Assembly (NCBI GenBank): GCA_028282405.1
Contig: JANQIA010000244.1
Span: forward strand, 1-62,391
Reading direction: 5' to 3'
Length of the DNA stretch: 62,391 bases
Source of the DNA: Rhodovibrionaceae bacterium
GTDB taxonomy: Bacteria > Pseudomonadota > Alphaproteobacteria > Kiloniellales > DSM-21159
The translations under genes and the position numbers were made by a program. Below, piece by piece: positions 36,006 to 46,944 of this stretch (its first letter is position 1; the number at the start of each line of letters is the position of its first letter). Under the pieces are notes generated by a model that did no database searches, was not told the origin of the DNA, and saw nothing but the letters and a program-made list of their open reading frames with translations.

Positions 36006-37181
36006 TCACGCGACCTGGTGGACGCTCCCCGTACCCGCGGCGAACTCCTTGCGCAGGGCGGTGCCGTGCTGGTTCAGGCTCGGCACGGGGCCATAACGCT
36101 CCTCCCGTCCGACGACTTCCTGCGCCGGGGCCAGCAACTCCACATCGCCGTTCTCGGTCTCGACGGTGATGAAGCGGTTCTGCGGATGGGCCGAGAGGTC
36201 GTCGAGGTCGGACAGGCGGCCATAGGCGATACTGGCTTTCGCCAGCAGATCGATGTTCTCTTCCCGGCCGCCCTTGGCGAAGAAGGCTCCGCAGATGCGG
36301 TCGACCTCCTCTCGATTGGCCACCCGGTCCGAGTTGTTGGCGAAACCTTCCCGCGTGGCGAGATCGGTATCGCCGAAGACATCGGCGCAAAGGCGCTGCC
36401 ATTCGCGCTCGTTCTGAATCGAGATCAGCACCACCTTTCCGTCGGCGCATTCGAAGGCGCCGTAGGGTGCGATGGTCGGGTGCTTCAGCCCGTGGCGCTT
36501 CGGCGTGGCGCCGCCGTAGCGGTGCTGCAGGTAGGGCACGTTCATCCAGTCGGCCATGGCGCCGAACAGGGAGACCTCGATGGCGCGCCCTTCGCCCGTC
36601 CTGCCGCGCGCGATCAAGGCCTGAAGGATGGCTTGATAGGCGTTCATGCCGGCCGCGATATCGCAGACCGAGACGCCGACCCGGGCCGGTCCGTCGGGCG
36701 TGCCGTTGATGGCGCAGAGGCCGCTCTCCGCCTGGATCAGCAGGTCGTAGGCCCGCTGGTCGCGCCAAGGCCCGCTCGCGCCATAGCCGGAGATGGAGCA
36801 GACGATGAGGCGCGGATGGCGCTTGCGCAGCGCGCTCGGCCCGAAGCCGAGGCGCTCCATTGCGCCCGGCGCCAGGTTCTGAATGAAGACGTCCGCCTCG
36901 GCCAGCATCGCGGCCAGGATCGCTTTGTCGTCCTCGGCCTTGAGGTCGAGGCAGATCGACTCCTTGCCGCGGTTGAGCCACACGAAGTAGGCGCTGCCGC
37001 CATTCACGTGGCGGTCGTACTGGCGGGCGAAATCGCCTTCCGGCCGCTCGACCTTGATGACCCGCGCACCGGCATCGGCCAGCCGGCCGGAGGCGTAGGG
37101 CGCCGCGACGGCATGTTCGAGGGTGACGACAAGCAGTCCTTCTAGATCGCGCATCCGAGTCTCGATTGGGTTGTTTCCCAT
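36006..37181 (-). CDS. CaiB/BaiF (family III) CoA-transferase
   Basis: LEGLLVVTLEHAVAAPYASGRLADAGARVIKVERPEGDFARQYD, NRGKESICLDLK, GYGASGPWRDQRAYDLLIQAESGL. Confidence 0.9.
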   Translation of the reverse strand: MGNNPIETRMRDLEGLLVVTLEHAVAAPYASGRLADAGARVIKVERPEGDFARQYDRHVNGGSAYFVWLNRGKESICLDLKAEDDKAILAAMLAEADVFIQNLAPGAMERLGFGPSALRKRHPRLIVCSISGYGASGPWRDQRAYDLLIQAESGLCAINGTPDGPARVGVSVCDIAAGMNAYQAILQALIARGRTGEGRAIEVSLFGAMADWMNVPYLQHRYGGATPKRHGLKHPTIAPYGAFECADGKVVLISIQNEREWQRLCADVFGDTDLATREGFANNSDRVANREEVDRICGAFFAKGGREENIDLLAKASIAYGRLSDLDDLSAHPQNRFITVETENGDVELLAPAQEVVGREERYGPVPSLNQHGTALRKEFAAGTGSVHQVA

Positions 37182-37241
37182 CTATCACTGCTGTTTTGAC
37201 CTTGTGCGTGCAAATAACGAGTTCCTTGAATTGCGATAGTT

Positions 37242-38225
37242 TTGGCCTATACCTCGTACCGGAAGGGGCAAACCATCGACATCAAGCAGCTCAGGTATTT
37301 TGTCGCGATCGTCGAAGAAGGGTCGCTCTCTGCAGCCGCAGCGCGTATCGGCATTGCCCAGCCATCCCTGTCGCAACACGTAAAGGGCCTCGAAGAGCGC
37401 CTGGGGGTCGAGCTTCTGATACGCTCGCCCAAGGGCGTGACCTTGACCGATGCGGGACAGACGCTGCTGGCGCACGCCCACGACATCCTCGCGGCGGTAG
37501 AGCGGGCGAAGGAAGACGTGCGCCTCTCAGGGGCCGAGCCCTATGGGCGGGTCGCCTTTGGACTGCCGAGCTCGGTCTCCATGGTGCTGTCGGTGCCGCT
37601 GGCCGAGACCACCCGCCTGGAGCTGCCGCACGTCAATCTCCGCGCGGTCGAAGCCATGAGCGGCTTCATAAGAGACTGGCTCCAGGATGGCTCGATCGAT
37701 CTCGGAGTTCTCTACGATATCAGCATGGTACGGCATTTCCACGCGCGCCATCTGATGACCGAAGATCTCTACTTCTTTTCCGCGCCGGACGCTTGGCCAT
37801 TCAAGACGCGGCCGGAGGAGCCGGTGGCCTTGGCCGACATCGCGCCGCATGAGCTGGTGCTGCCCTCGGGCAACCACGGACTGCGCGCGTTGATCGATCG
37901 CTTCGCCAAGGCCAGCGGCATTCGCCTGAATGTCGTGGTGGAGATGGATTCTCTGGCCCAGATCAGAACCTTGGTCGCGCGGGGCAGCGCTTACACGCTT
38001 CTGGCGCCGGCCTCGGCGCACGACTCGGTCGAGAAGGGCGAACTGGTCGGGGCGCCGGTGGTCGACCCGGTGATTCGCCGCTCGGTCTATCTCGTCCGCA
38101 ACCCCGAGAAGGTCGTGACCCGCGCGAGCCGCGAGGTCGAGCGCATCACCGTGACGGTGATCGAAGATCTGGTTTCGCGAGGGGTCTGGAAGGCGGACCT
38201 CATCGATCAAGAGCCGGTGTCATAG
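37242..38225 (+). CDS. LysR-family transcriptional regulator
   Basis: IDIKQLRYFVAIVEEGSLSAAAARIGIAQPSLSQHVKGLEERLGVELLIRSPKGVTLTDAG; divergent from the CoA-transferase gene. Confidence 0.9.
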   Translation: MAYTSYRKGQTIDIKQLRYFVAIVEEGSLSAAAARIGIAQPSLSQHVKGLEERLGVELLIRSPKGVTLTDAGQTLLAHAHDILAAVERAKEDVRLSGAEPYGRVAFGLPSSVSMVLSVPLAETTRLELPHVNLRAVEAMSGFIRDWLQDGSIDLGVLYDISMVRHFHARHLMTEDLYFFSAPDAWPFKTRPEEPVALADIAPHELVLPSGNHGLRALIDRFAKASGIRLNVVVEMDSLAQIRTLVARGSAYTLLAPASAHDSVEKGELVGAPVVDPVIRRSVYLVRNPEKVVTRASREVERITVTVIEDLVSRGVWKADLIDQEPVS

Positions 38226-38342
38226 GCGTGGCCTATAGCGCTAATCGCAAATTCGTATTTTCCTTTCTCCCCCGTCCCTGGCAATTGCTGAGATAAGGCG
38301 GCTTCATGACAAGCGCGCCATAGCCAAATTTGGGAGGAAGAG

Positions 38343-39644
38343 ATGAGACATTGGCTGAAACTCGCTGCTTCGGCGGCGGTTCTGCTGTCTGCCACGACGG
38401 CTTCGGCTGCCGAGAAACCCGACGAGCTGAAGATCGGTATCACGGCCTTCCTGTCCGGCCCGGCATCCGTGTTCGGTGAGCCCGCCAAGGCTGCCGCCGA
38501 GATGATGATCGAAGAGATGAATGCCGCGGGCGGTGTCGGCGGCGTGCCCATCGAGGCCTTCTTCGTCGACGAGGGCGCCGGCGGCGAGGCGGTGCTGTCG
38601 GAGTATCGCCGGCTGGTGCAGGACGTCGAGGTCGACGCCATGTTCGCTTCGATCTCTTCCGGAAACTGCAACAAGGTCGCGCCGCTGGCCGAGGACCTGA
38701 AGGTTCTCAACTTCATGTGGGACTGCGGCACCCAGCGGATCTTCGAAGAGAACGACTACCGCTATGTCTTCCGCACGCAGGGGAATGCGACGCCGGAGAT
38801 GCTCTCGACGGTGCTCTATCTCCTGAAGACCAAGCCCGACTTCAAATCCATCGCCGTGGTCAACCAGGACTACGCCTGGGGCCGCGATAGCTGGGCGATT
38901 TTCTCCACCGCGCTGAAGGCCCTCAAGCCCGACGTCGAGGTGGTCGCCGAGTTCTTCCCGAAGTTCGGCACCCCCGATTTCTCCACCGAGATTTCGCGCC
39001 TTCAGGCCATGCGTCCTGACGTTATCCTCTCGACGTCCTGGGGCGGCGATCTCGACACCTTCGTTCGCCAAGCCTCGCAGCGCGGCCTGACCAACACCTC
39101 GACCTTGGTCCTGCCGTTGGCGGAAAGCTCTTTGGAGCGTCTGGGCAATGCCCTGCCGCCAGGCCATATCGTCGGCGGGCGCGGCGATCATTACTTCCTG
39201 CATCCGGAGAAAAAGGCGGATCCCGAGTTCGCTGAGTTCGTCGAGGCGTTCCGCGAGAAGACCGGCGCCTATCCGATCTATCCGGTGTTCCATATGAGCC
39301 AGGCGCTCAACGCGCTGAAGGCCGCCTATGAAAAGGCCATCGAGGCGAACGGCGGCGAGTGGCCAAGTCACGAGCAGGTCGTCGACGCCATGGAAGGGCT
39401 GAAGTTCCAAGGGCTGGGCCGTGAGGTGCAGATTCGCTCCGACGGTCAGGGCATCGAAGCCATGCTGCTCGGCACCACGACCAAGGCCGACGGCTACGAC
39501 TTCGCGGTCTTGGACGACATGATGCTGTTCGACGGCAACCAGATCACCACGCCGGTCGGCGAGGTCTCGCTGGAGTGGCTCGGCACCCTCGACCAGGACT
39601 TCCTGGACAGCGTGAAGGTCGAGAGCTTCTCGCACAGCCAGTAA
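38343..39644 (+). CDS. Branched-chain amino acid-type ABC transporter substrate-binding protein
   Basis: Signal peptide; LKIGITAFLSGPASVFGEPAKAAAEMMIEEMNAAGGVGG; precedes livHMGF-like genes. Confidence 0.9.
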   Translation: MRHWLKLAASAAVLLSATTASAAEKPDELKIGITAFLSGPASVFGEPAKAAAEMMIEEMNAAGGVGGVPIEAFFVDEGAGGEAVLSEYRRLVQDVEVDAMFASISSGNCNKVAPLAEDLKVLNFMWDCGTQRIFEENDYRYVFRTQGNATPEMLSTVLYLLKTKPDFKSIAVVNQDYAWGRDSWAIFSTALKALKPDVEVVAEFFPKFGTPDFSTEISRLQAMRPDVILSTSWGGDLDTFVRQASQRGLTNTSTLVLPLAESSLERLGNALPPGHIVGGRGDHYFLHPEKKADPEFAEFVEAFREKTGAYPIYPVFHMSQALNALKAAYEKAIEANGGEWPSHEQVVDAMEGLKFQGLGREVQIRSDGQGIEAMLLGTTTKADGYDFAVLDDMMLFDGNQITTPVGEVSLEWLGTLDQDFLDSVKVESFSHSQ

Positions 39645-39655
39645 TCGGTGTTGCT

Positions 39656-39684
39656 GGGCGGTCGTGCCACAGGTGCGGCCGCCC
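39656..39684 (+). terminator. Hairpin GGGCGGTCG...CGGCCGCCC between SBP and permease genes
   Basis: 9-bp stem with one G:U wobble in RNA, followed by CTTT. Confidence 0.4.
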
Positions 39685-39755
39685 CTTTACCTTCGACGGC
39701 CGCATGCCGGCCGTCTATGCTCGTTGACGTCCGGACCAAGACGACAGACTGAGAG

Positions 39756-40661
39756 ATGAACGCTCAGCTTTTTGCCCTGGCCGTGTTCGATGGTGTGGCC
39801 TATGCGGCGCTCGTCTTCATGGTCGCCGTCGGACTGACCTTGATCTTCGGGGTGCTGCGCATCCTGAACGTCGCCCACGGCTCCTTCTACGCCATCGGCG
39901 CCTACCTGACCGCCTCCATCGGCGGCGCCATCTTCGCCGCCGGCTATGCGCCTTGGCTGGCCTTGCCGCTGATGTTCCTGGCGGCCGCTATCGTCGGCAT
40001 CGTCTTGGGCGGGCCGATCGAGCGCCTGCTGCTGCGGCGCATCTATGCCAAGGAAGACGCGCTGCAGCTACTCGTCACCTTCGCCGTCTTCATGATCCTG
40101 GAAGACGTGCAGCGGCTGATCTGGGGCACGCAGCCCTACTTTGAAGCCACGGCGCTGCAGCAGCTCGGCAACATCGAAGTCTTCGGCGTCTTCTACACCA
40201 CCTATCAGCTCGTGGTGCTGCCGCTGGTTGCCATCACAGTGCTGATCGGCCTGCGCCTCTTTTTGCGCAAGACGCTCTCCGGGAAGCTCATTCTCGCGGT
40301 CACCGAAGACCGGGAGACGGCAACGGCCATCGGCATCGACGCGGACAAGGTCTATCTCCTGACCTTCGTGGTCGGCGCAGCCCTCGCGGGCTTCGGCGGC
40401 GCCTTGGCCTCGGCGACGACCTCGGTGGTGCCCGGCATGGGCGCCGACATGATCGTCCTCTCGTTCGCCGTCGTGGCGACGGCCGGCCTGGGCCAGATCG
40501 AAGGCGCTGCGATCGCCGCCCTCTTGATCGGCTTGGGGCGGAGCTTCGCGGTCTATCTGATGCCCGAGCTGCAGGTGCTGATTCCGTACCTGATCATGCT
40601 CCTCGTCCTGCTCGTGCGGCCCGAAGGTCTCTTCGGCGTCGTGCGAACCCGAAAGATCTGA
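39756..40661 (+). CDS. ABC transporter permease, LivH family
   Basis: VGLTLIFGVLRILNVAHGSFYAIGAYL, ALAGFGGALASA, VATAGLGQIEGAAIAALLIG. Confidence 0.92.
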   Translation: MNAQLFALAVFDGVAYAALVFMVAVGLTLIFGVLRILNVAHGSFYAIGAYLTASIGGAIFAAGYAPWLALPLMFLAAAIVGIVLGGPIERLLLRRIYAKEDALQLLVTFAVFMILEDVQRLIWGTQPYFEATALQQLGNIEVFGVFYTTYQLVVLPLVAITVLIGLRLFLRKTLSGKLILAVTEDRETATAIGIDADKVYLLTFVVGAALAGFGGALASATTSVVPGMGADMIVLSFAVVATAGLGQIEGAAIAALLIGLGRSFAVYLMPELQVLIPYLIMLLVLLVRPEGLFGVVRTRKI

Positions 40662-40668
40662 GCCGGCC

Positions 40669-41661
40669 ATGTCGCTCCGCATCGCAGTCCCCATCCTTCT
40701 GCTGGCGATCGTCGCGCTGCTGCCGCTGGTGGCCCCCTGGTCGCAGGTGGTGCTGACCCTGGCGCTGGCCAAAGGGCTCGCCGTCCTGGGGATCGTCCTA
40801 TTGCTCCACGCCGGGCAGGTCTCCTTCGGCCATGCGCTGTTCTTTGCTGTCGCGGCCTATTCGGCCGCTTTCCTCGGCGAGGCCTTCGCCGGCGGCGAGC
40901 TGGTCATGATGATCGTCCTGGGGCTCGGCGCGTCGCTCTTCTTCGGCCTGATGGTCGGGCTCTTCGTGGTGCGCTACCGCCACATCTTCTTCGGCATGCT
41001 CAACCTGGCCTTCTCGATGATCTTCTATTCGATCCTCGAGAAGTTCTATCACGTGACCGGCGGCGCCGACGGCATGCAGGTCGCCCGGCCGACCGTCGTC
41101 GGCATCGAGATGGAACGGGCCGGCTTCGAGACCCTGCTGTTCTACGGCTCGCTCGTGCTCTGCGTCGCGGTGGCCTGGTGCATCCACCGCTTCCTGTCGT
41201 CGCCGATCGGCAACATGTTCAAGACCATCAAGACCAACGAGACGCGCCTCGAGTACCTCGGCATCTCGGCACGGCAGACGCTCCTGGTGGGCTATGTGGT
41301 GTCCGCCGGCCTCTGCGGCCTCGGCGGGGTTCTGATGGCGGTCGCCCAGGGCATCGTGACACCGGAGTACGCCTGGTGGATCCGCTCGGGCGAGCTGGTC
41401 TTCATCGCCATCCTCGGCGGTGCGGGTTCCGTCGCCGGTGCCTTCGTCGGCGCCATCATCTACGAAGCGGTGCGAGTCAACGCCGCCGCCTTCGCCGCGG
41501 ACGTCTGGCAGATGGTGCTGGGCTTCTTCCTGCTGGCCATCATTCTCTTCGCCTCGCGCGGTCTCGTCGGCCTCTATGAGCGCCTGATGGACCGGCTGGA
41601 AAACAAGAAGCCGACCTCGAAAGAGACGCAAGACGGTCGTGTGCCGGGAGCGGCGGAATGA
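40669..41661 (+). CDS. ABC transporter permease, LivM family
   Basis: VLHAGQVSFGHALFFAVAAYSAAF-like region, SAGLCGLGGVLMAVAQGIVTPEYAWWIRSGELVFIAILGGAGSVAGAFVGA. Confidence 0.92.
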   Translation: MSLRIAVPILLLAIVALLPLVAPWSQVVLTLALAKGLAVLGIVLLLHAGQVSFGHALFFAVAAYSAAFLGEAFAGGELVMMIVLGLGASLFFGLMVGLFVVRYRHIFFGMLNLAFSMIFYSILEKFYHVTGGADGMQVARPTVVGIEMERAGFETLLFYGSLVLCVAVAWCIHRFLSSPIGNMFKTIKTNETRLEYLGISARQTLLVGYVVSAGLCGLGGVLMAVAQGIVTPEYAWWIRSGELVFIAILGGAGSVAGAFVGAIIYEAVRVNAAAFAADVWQMVLGFFLLAIILFASRGLVGLYERLMDRLENKKPTSKETQDGRVPGAAE

Positions 41662-42410
41662 CCCCAGACGTCCTCCTGGAAACAAAAGGTCTCGAGATCA
41701 ACTTCGGCGGCGTGATCGCGGCGGACAACGTGAGCGTCGAGATCCACGCGGGCAAGAACCTCGCGATCATCGGTCCGAACGGCGCCGGCAAGACCACCTT
41801 CCTCAACATCTGCACCGGCTATACCAAGCCCAACAAAGGCAGCGTCTATTTCTGCGGGCGCGAGGTGACGCAGAAGTCCCCGCGGCAGATCACGCGCATG
41901 GGTGTGGCGCGGGCCTTTCAGATCCCGCAGCTCTTTTCCGAGCACACGGCCTTGGAGAATCTCCTGATCGCCGCGGCGGCAAGGGAGCAGCGCTGGGCGC
42001 CCTTCATGAAGCTCGGCCATATCCCCGAGCGCGACGAGATGATGCATCTCTTGGAGCTGGTGAACTGCGCCCATGTCTCCGACCGCCTGGTCAACGAGCT
42101 GCCGGAAGGACAGCGCAAGCTGATCGATATTGCCGTGGCCCTGGCGCTGCGGCCCAAGCTGCTGCTCTTGGACGAGCCGACCTCCGGCGTCGCCTCCTCG
42201 GAGAAGTTCGGCGTCATGGACATTCTGACTCGCGCGCTGGCCGAGGCGAAGGTCACCAGCGTCTTTGTCGAGCACGACATGGGCATCGTCGAGAAGTACG
42301 CCGACGAGGTGGCCGTCTGGGCCGCGGGCGCGGTGCAGCTTCGCGGTACGCCGCAAGAGGTCCTGGAGCATCCGGACGTCATTCGCGACGTGATCGGAGA
42401 AGAGCTATGA
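41658..42410 (+). CDS. ABC transporter ATP-binding protein, LivG family
   Basis: Walker A GPNGAGKTTFLN; Walker B LLLLDEPTSGV. Confidence 0.92.
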   Translation: MTPDVLLETKGLEINFGGVIAADNVSVEIHAGKNLAIIGPNGAGKTTFLNICTGYTKPNKGSVYFCGREVTQKSPRQITRMGVARAFQIPQLFSEHTALENLLIAAAAREQRWAPFMKLGHIPERDEMMHLLELVNCAHVSDRLVNELPEGQRKLIDIAVALALRPKLLLLDEPTSGVASSEKFGVMDILTRALAEAKVTSVFVEHDMGIVEKYADEVAVWAAGAVQLRGTPQEVLEHPDVIRDVIGEEL

Positions 42411-43090
42411 TGCTGAGCTTCGGTCAGGTCGACGTCTCGATCGCCGGCGTCCAAATTCTGCGGCAGATCTCCTTCTCCATCGAGCCGGCCGAGACCGTCG
42501 CTCTGATTGGCCGCAACGGCGCCGGCAAGACGACGACACTCAAGTCGGTCATGGGTTTGACCCAGGTGAAGGGCGTCATCCGCTTCGACGGCAAGGATTT
42601 GACCGCGGTTGCGCCGGCAAAGCGTCCGCGCCTCGGCATCGGCTATGCGCCGGAAGACCGGCGTCTCTTCTCGGCCTTCAGCGTCGAGGAGAACATTCTG
42701 ATGCCCGGCCAGGTGGCCGGCTACAGCGAGGCGCAGCTCCAGGCCGGTCTCGAGCGGGCCTACGACATTCTTCCCGAGCTGAAGGCGCTGGCCAGGCGGC
42801 CGGCCGGCATGGTCTCGGGCGGTCAGGGCAAGATGGTCGCTCTCGGCCGCGCTTTGATGATCGGCTCACGGCTGATCATGCTGGACGAGCCCTTCCAGGG
42901 TTTGGCGCCGGCGCTTGCGAGCCGCTACGCCGAAGCCCTGCGCGCGCTGCGCGACCGCGACCGGGAGGTCACCCTGGTCATCACGGAATCCAATCCCGGG
43001 CTGCTCCGACGGTTCGCCGACCGCGCTTTGGTGATCGAGCGCGGCGAGGTGCGCGAAGGAGAGCTCGATGCCGAAAAGGTGGATGCATGA
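42407..43090 (+). CDS. ABC transporter ATP-binding protein, LivF family
   Basis: Walker A GRNGAGKTTTLKSVMGL; VSGGQGKMVALGRALMIGSRLIMLDEPFQGLAP. Confidence 0.92.
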   Translation: MMLSFGQVDVSIAGVQILRQISFSIEPAETVALIGRNGAGKTTTLKSVMGLTQVKGVIRFDGKDLTAVAPAKRPRLGIGYAPEDRRLFSAFSVEENILMPGQVAGYSEAQLQAGLERAYDILPELKALARRPAGMVSGGQGKMVALGRALMIGSRLIMLDEPFQGLAPALASRYAEALRALRDRDREVTLVITESNPGLLRRFADRALVIERGEVREGELDAEKVDA

Positions 43091-44550
43091 ACGAGCAAAG
43101 CCCGCTGCCGCAACGCAACGAATGCCTGATCGCCGGCCAGTGGCGGCCGGCCGCCAGCGGCGAGACCATGGCCGTGCTCTGTCCCAGCGACGGCAAGCCC
43201 TTCGCTGAAATCGCGGCCGGTGGCGTCGAGGACATCGCCGATGCGGTCGCCGCCGCGCGCGCCGCCTACGACGGTGGCGCCTGGTCGAAGCTGTCAGCCG
43301 TGGAGCGCGGGCGTCTCTTGACCAAACTGGGCGAGAAGATTGCCGAGAACGCCGAGGCCTTGGCGGAGCTCGAGGCGCGGGACACGGGCAAGCCCATGAA
43401 GCAGGCCCGCGCCGACATGGTGGCGGCCGCGCGCTACTTCGAGTTCTACGGCGCCGCCGCGGACAAGGTGCACGGCGAGACCATTCCCTTCCTCAGCGGC
43501 TTCCACGTGCAGGCCGTGCGTGAGCCCTATGGCGTGACCGGCCACATCATCCCGTGGAACTACCCGGCGCAGATGTTCGGCCGGACCCTGGCGCCGGCCT
43601 TGGCCATGGGGAACGCGACGGTGCTGAAGCCGGCCGAGGAGGCCTGCCTGACACCCATCCGTCTCGCCGCCTTGGCCATGGAGGTCGGCTTTCCCGAGGG
43701 GGTCATCAATCTCGTCACCGGCGCGGGCGAGGTCGCAGGCGCTGCGCTCAGCGCGCACGCCGGCATCGACTTCCTCTCCTTCACCGGCTCGCCCGAGGTC
43801 GGCACCCTGGTGCAGATCGCCGCCGCCAAGAACCACATCGGCTGCACCTTGGAGCTTGGCGGCAAGTCGCCTCAGATTCTCTTCGAGGACGCTGACCTGG
43901 AGCAGTCCATTCCCGTGCTGGCCAACGCGATCGTTCAGAATGGCGGGCAGACCTGCTCGGCCGGCTCCCGCGCCCTGGTGCAGAAGTCGATCTACGACAA
44001 GGTGATGGCCACCTTGAGCGCGCGCTTCTCGGCGCTCACCGCCGCGCCGCACGAAGAAGACGCCGATCTCGGCGCCCTCATCTCCGCCAAGCAGAAGGCG
44101 CGGGTCGACTCCTTCATCGCGGCCGCCGAGGCGCCCTCCGCAACGCTGATCGCGCGCGGCAAGGTCTCTGCCAGCGCGCCCGAGGGCGGCTACTACGTGG
44201 CGCCGGCTCTGTTCGGCCAAGTGGCCGAGAGCGATCCCCTGGCGCGCGACGAGGTCTTCGGCCCGGTGCTCTCCTGCATTCCCTTCGAGGACGAGGCCGA
44301 CGCGGTCCGCATCGCCAACGACACCGAGTACGGGCTGGTGGCCGGCGTGTGGACCCGGGACGGCAGCCGGCAGATGCGCATGGCCAAGGCGCTGCGCTGC
44401 GGCCAGGTCTTCATCAACAGCTACGGGGCCGGAGGCGGCATCGAACTGCCCTTCGGCGGTGTGCGCAAGTCGGGACATGGGCGCGAGAAGGGCTTTGCCG
44501 CGCTGCATGAGTTCTCGCTGCTGAAGACCATCGTGCAGAACCACGGCTAA
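43087..44550 (+). CDS. NAD(P)-dependent aldehyde dehydrogenase family protein
   Basis: GVTGHIIPWNYPAQM, SFTGSPEVG, LELGGKSPQI, NGGQTCSAGSR, EVFGPVLS. Confidence 0.93.
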   Translation: MNEQSPLPQRNECLIAGQWRPAASGETMAVLCPSDGKPFAEIAAGGVEDIADAVAAARAAYDGGAWSKLSAVERGRLLTKLGEKIAENAEALAELEARDTGKPMKQARADMVAAARYFEFYGAAADKVHGETIPFLSGFHVQAVREPYGVTGHIIPWNYPAQMFGRTLAPALAMGNATVLKPAEEACLTPIRLAALAMEVGFPEGVINLVTGAGEVAGAALSAHAGIDFLSFTGSPEVGTLVQIAAAKNHIGCTLELGGKSPQILFEDADLEQSIPVLANAIVQNGGQTCSAGSRALVQKSIYDKVMATLSARFSALTAAPHEEDADLGALISAKQKARVDSFIAAAEAPSATLIARGKVSASAPEGGYYVAPALFGQVAESDPLARDEVFGPVLSCIPFEDEADAVRIANDTEYGLVAGVWTRDGSRQMRMAKALRCGQVFINSYGAGGGIELPFGGVRKSGHGREKGFAALHEFSLLKTIVQNHG

Positions 44551-44576
44551 CAACAAGAAACTCTGGAGCAAAGATC

Positions 44577-45326
44577 GTGCGTCTCAAGGACAAGACTGCC
44601 CTGATCACCGGCGCGGCGTCGGGTTTCGGCAAGGCTATGGCGGAGCGTTTTGCCGAGGAAGGGGCCGAGGTCGCCGTCGTCGACCTGAACGGCGAAGGCG
44701 CCCGCGCGGTCGCCGATGCCATCGGCCAGGCCGCCACCGCCATCACCTGCGACGTCTCGAAGGCCGAGGACGTAAACGCAGCCATCGAGGGCACCATCTC
44801 GGCGTTCGGCAAGATCGACATCCTGATCAACAACGCCGGCTGGAGCTATCCGAACCAGCCCCTGCTTGATGTCGATGAGGAGACCTTTCGCAAGGTCTAC
44901 GACGTCAACGTCCTCTCGATCTTTCACGCCACCCGGGCCATCGTTCCGCACTTCCGGGAGCGCCAAAGCGGCGTGATGATCAATGTCGGCTCCACGGCCG
45001 GGATTCGGCCCCGGCCGGGCCTGACCTGGTACAATTCCTCCAAGGGTGCCGTGAACTTGATGACGAAGTCCCTTGCCGTCGAGCTGGCACCGGACAAAAT
45101 TAGGGTCTGCGGCCTTGCGCCGGTCATGGGGGCGACAGCGTTGCTGGAAACCTTCATGGGCTTGCCGGACACGCCGGAGAACCGCGCGAAGTTCATCGCC
45201 ACCATCCCGCTCGGGCGCCTTTGCGAGCCCGAGGACATGGCCAACGCCGCGCTCTATCTGGCATCCGATGAAGCCGAGTTCATCACGGGTGTTGTATTGG
45301 AGGTAGACGGTGGGCGGACCATCTGA
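44577..45326 (+). CDS. Short-chain dehydrogenase/reductase
   Basis: [43 protein letters not shown]. Confidence 0.92.
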   Translation: MRLKDKTALITGAASGFGKAMAERFAEEGAEVAVVDLNGEGARAVADAIGQAATAITCDVSKAEDVNAAIEGTISAFGKIDILINNAGWSYPNQPLLDVDEETFRKVYDVNVLSIFHATRAIVPHFRERQSGVMINVGSTAGIRPRPGLTWYNSSKGAVNLMTKSLAVELAPDKIRVCGLAPVMGATALLETFMGLPDTPENRAKFIATIPLGRLCEPEDMANAALYLASDEAEFITGVVLEVDGGRTI

Positions 45327-46944
45327 GGGGCTGACGCAAGAGAAGACGTTCAGCGACAATTATTACGGGCCGAGCGATACGGTCTATCGCCTGCTGGAGC
45401 GCGACGGGGTCGCGCTTCAGTCCTTTGGGGACAGGCAGTTCCTCACGGTCGAGGCCGACGCGCTGGCCAGGCTAGCCGAGCGCGCCTTCGCCGATGTGTC
45501 GCATCTCTTCCGTCCCGCCCATCTCCAGCAATTGGCGTCGATCCTCGACGACCCGGACGCCTCCCAGAACGATCGCTTCGTGGCGCTGGAGCTGCTGAAG
45601 AACGCGGTCATCTCCTCAGCGTTGGAATTTCCGAGCTGCCAGGACACCGGGACCGCCATCGTGGTCGGCCGCAAGGGCCAGGAGGTGCTGGTCGAGGGCG
45701 ACCTTCGCGCCGCTCTCTCGACCGGCATCGAACGGACCTGGGAAACGCGGAACCTGCGCTTTAGCCAGATGGCGCCGCTCGCCATGTTCGAGGAGAAGAA
45801 CACGGGCACCAACCTGCCGGCGCAGATCGATATCGAAGCCGGGCCGGGTGGGAGCTTCGAGCTGGTGTTCATCGCCAAGGGCGGCGGCTCGGCCAACAAG
45901 ACCTTCCTCTTTCAGCAGACCCGGCGCCTGCTGGAGCGGGACCGGCTCATGGCCTTTTTGGACGAGAAGATCCGCACGCTCGGGACGGCCGCCTGTCCGC
46001 CCTACCATCTTGCCCTTGTGATCGGCGGGCTGTCGGCGGAGCAGACGCTCAAGACCCTGAAGCTCGCGACCACCAAAGCCCTGGACAACCTTCCGACCAG
46101 CGGTGACGAGTCGGGGCGGGCCTTCCGCGACCTGGAGATGGAGCGGGAGGTCCATGCTCTCACGCAGGTCATGGGGATCGGCGCGCAGTTCGGCGGCAAG
46201 TACTTCTGCCACGACGTGCGGGTCATCCGCCTGCCGCGCCACGGGGCGAGCCTGCCGGTCGGGCTCGGGGTGAGCTGCTCGGCCGATCGTCAGGTGAAAG
46301 CGCGGATCGACCGCGACGGCATCTGGCTCGAGGCGCTGGAAAGCGACCCCGCCAAGTACCTGCCGGAGATCAACCTGAGCGTCGCGGAACCGACCAAGAT
46401 CGACCTCGATCAGCCGATGGAGAGCATTCGGGAGATTCTCACCGGCTTGCCGGTGTCCGCCCCTGTCCTGCTCTCCGGAACCATGATCGTCGCCCGCGAC
46501 ATGGTCCACGCCGAGCTCTCCAAGCGCCTCGCCGCCGGAGAAAGCCTGCCGTCCTACATGATGGATCATCCGATCTATTACGCCGGCCCGGCCAAGACGC
46601 CGGAGGGCTATGCTTCGGGCTCGTTCGGGCCGACGACGGCAGCGCGCATGGACCCCTACGTGCCCGAGTTCCAAGCGGTCGGCGGCAGCATGGTCACCCT
46701 CGCCAAAGGCAACCGCTCGCGCCAGGTCGCGGAGTCCTGCAAGACGCACGGCGGGTTCTATCTCGGCTCGATCGGTGGAGCCGCAGCCGTCCTGGGCCGC
46801 CACGTCATCGAAGAGATCGAGACCATCGACTATCCGGAGTTCGGCATGGAGGCCGTCAAGCGCATCCGCGTCCGCGACTTCCCGGCCTTCGTGGTGATCG
46901 ACGACAAGGGCGGCGACTTCTTCGCCCAGCACACGCCGAGCTGA
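45310..46944 (+). CDS. Class I (Fe-S) fumarate hydratase-family enzyme
   Basis: [87 protein letters not shown]. Confidence 0.92.
   Translation: MGGPSEGLTQEKTFSDNYYGPSDTVYRLLERDGVALQSFGDRQFLTVEADALARLAERAFADVSHLFRPAHLQQLASILDDPDASQNDRFVALELLKNAVISSALEFPSCQDTGTAIVVGRKGQEVLVEGDLRAALSTGIERTWETRNLRFSQMAPLAMFEEKNTGTNLPAQIDIEAGPGGSFELVFIAKGGGSANKTFLFQQTRRLLERDRLMAFLDEKIRTLGTAACPPYHLALVIGGLSAEQTLKTLKLATTKALDNLPTSGDESGRAFRDLEMEREVHALTQVMGIGAQFGGKYFCHDVRVIRLPRHGASLPVGLGVSCSADRQVKARIDRDGIWLEALESDPAKYLPEINLSVAEPTKIDLDQPMESIREILTGLPVSAPVLLSGTMIVARDMVHAELSKRLAAGESLPSYMMDHPIYYAGPAKTPEGYASGSFGPTTAARMDPYVPEFQAVGGSMVTLAKGNRSRQVAESCKTHGGFYLGSIGGAAAVLGRHVIEEIETIDYPEFGMEAVKRIRVRDFPAFVVIDDKGGDFFAQHTPS

Noticed and set aside
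43294-44571. 425-aa minus-strand ORF opposite the aldehyde dehydrogenase
   Set aside because: Shadow ORF; plus-strand ALDH motifs are unambiguous
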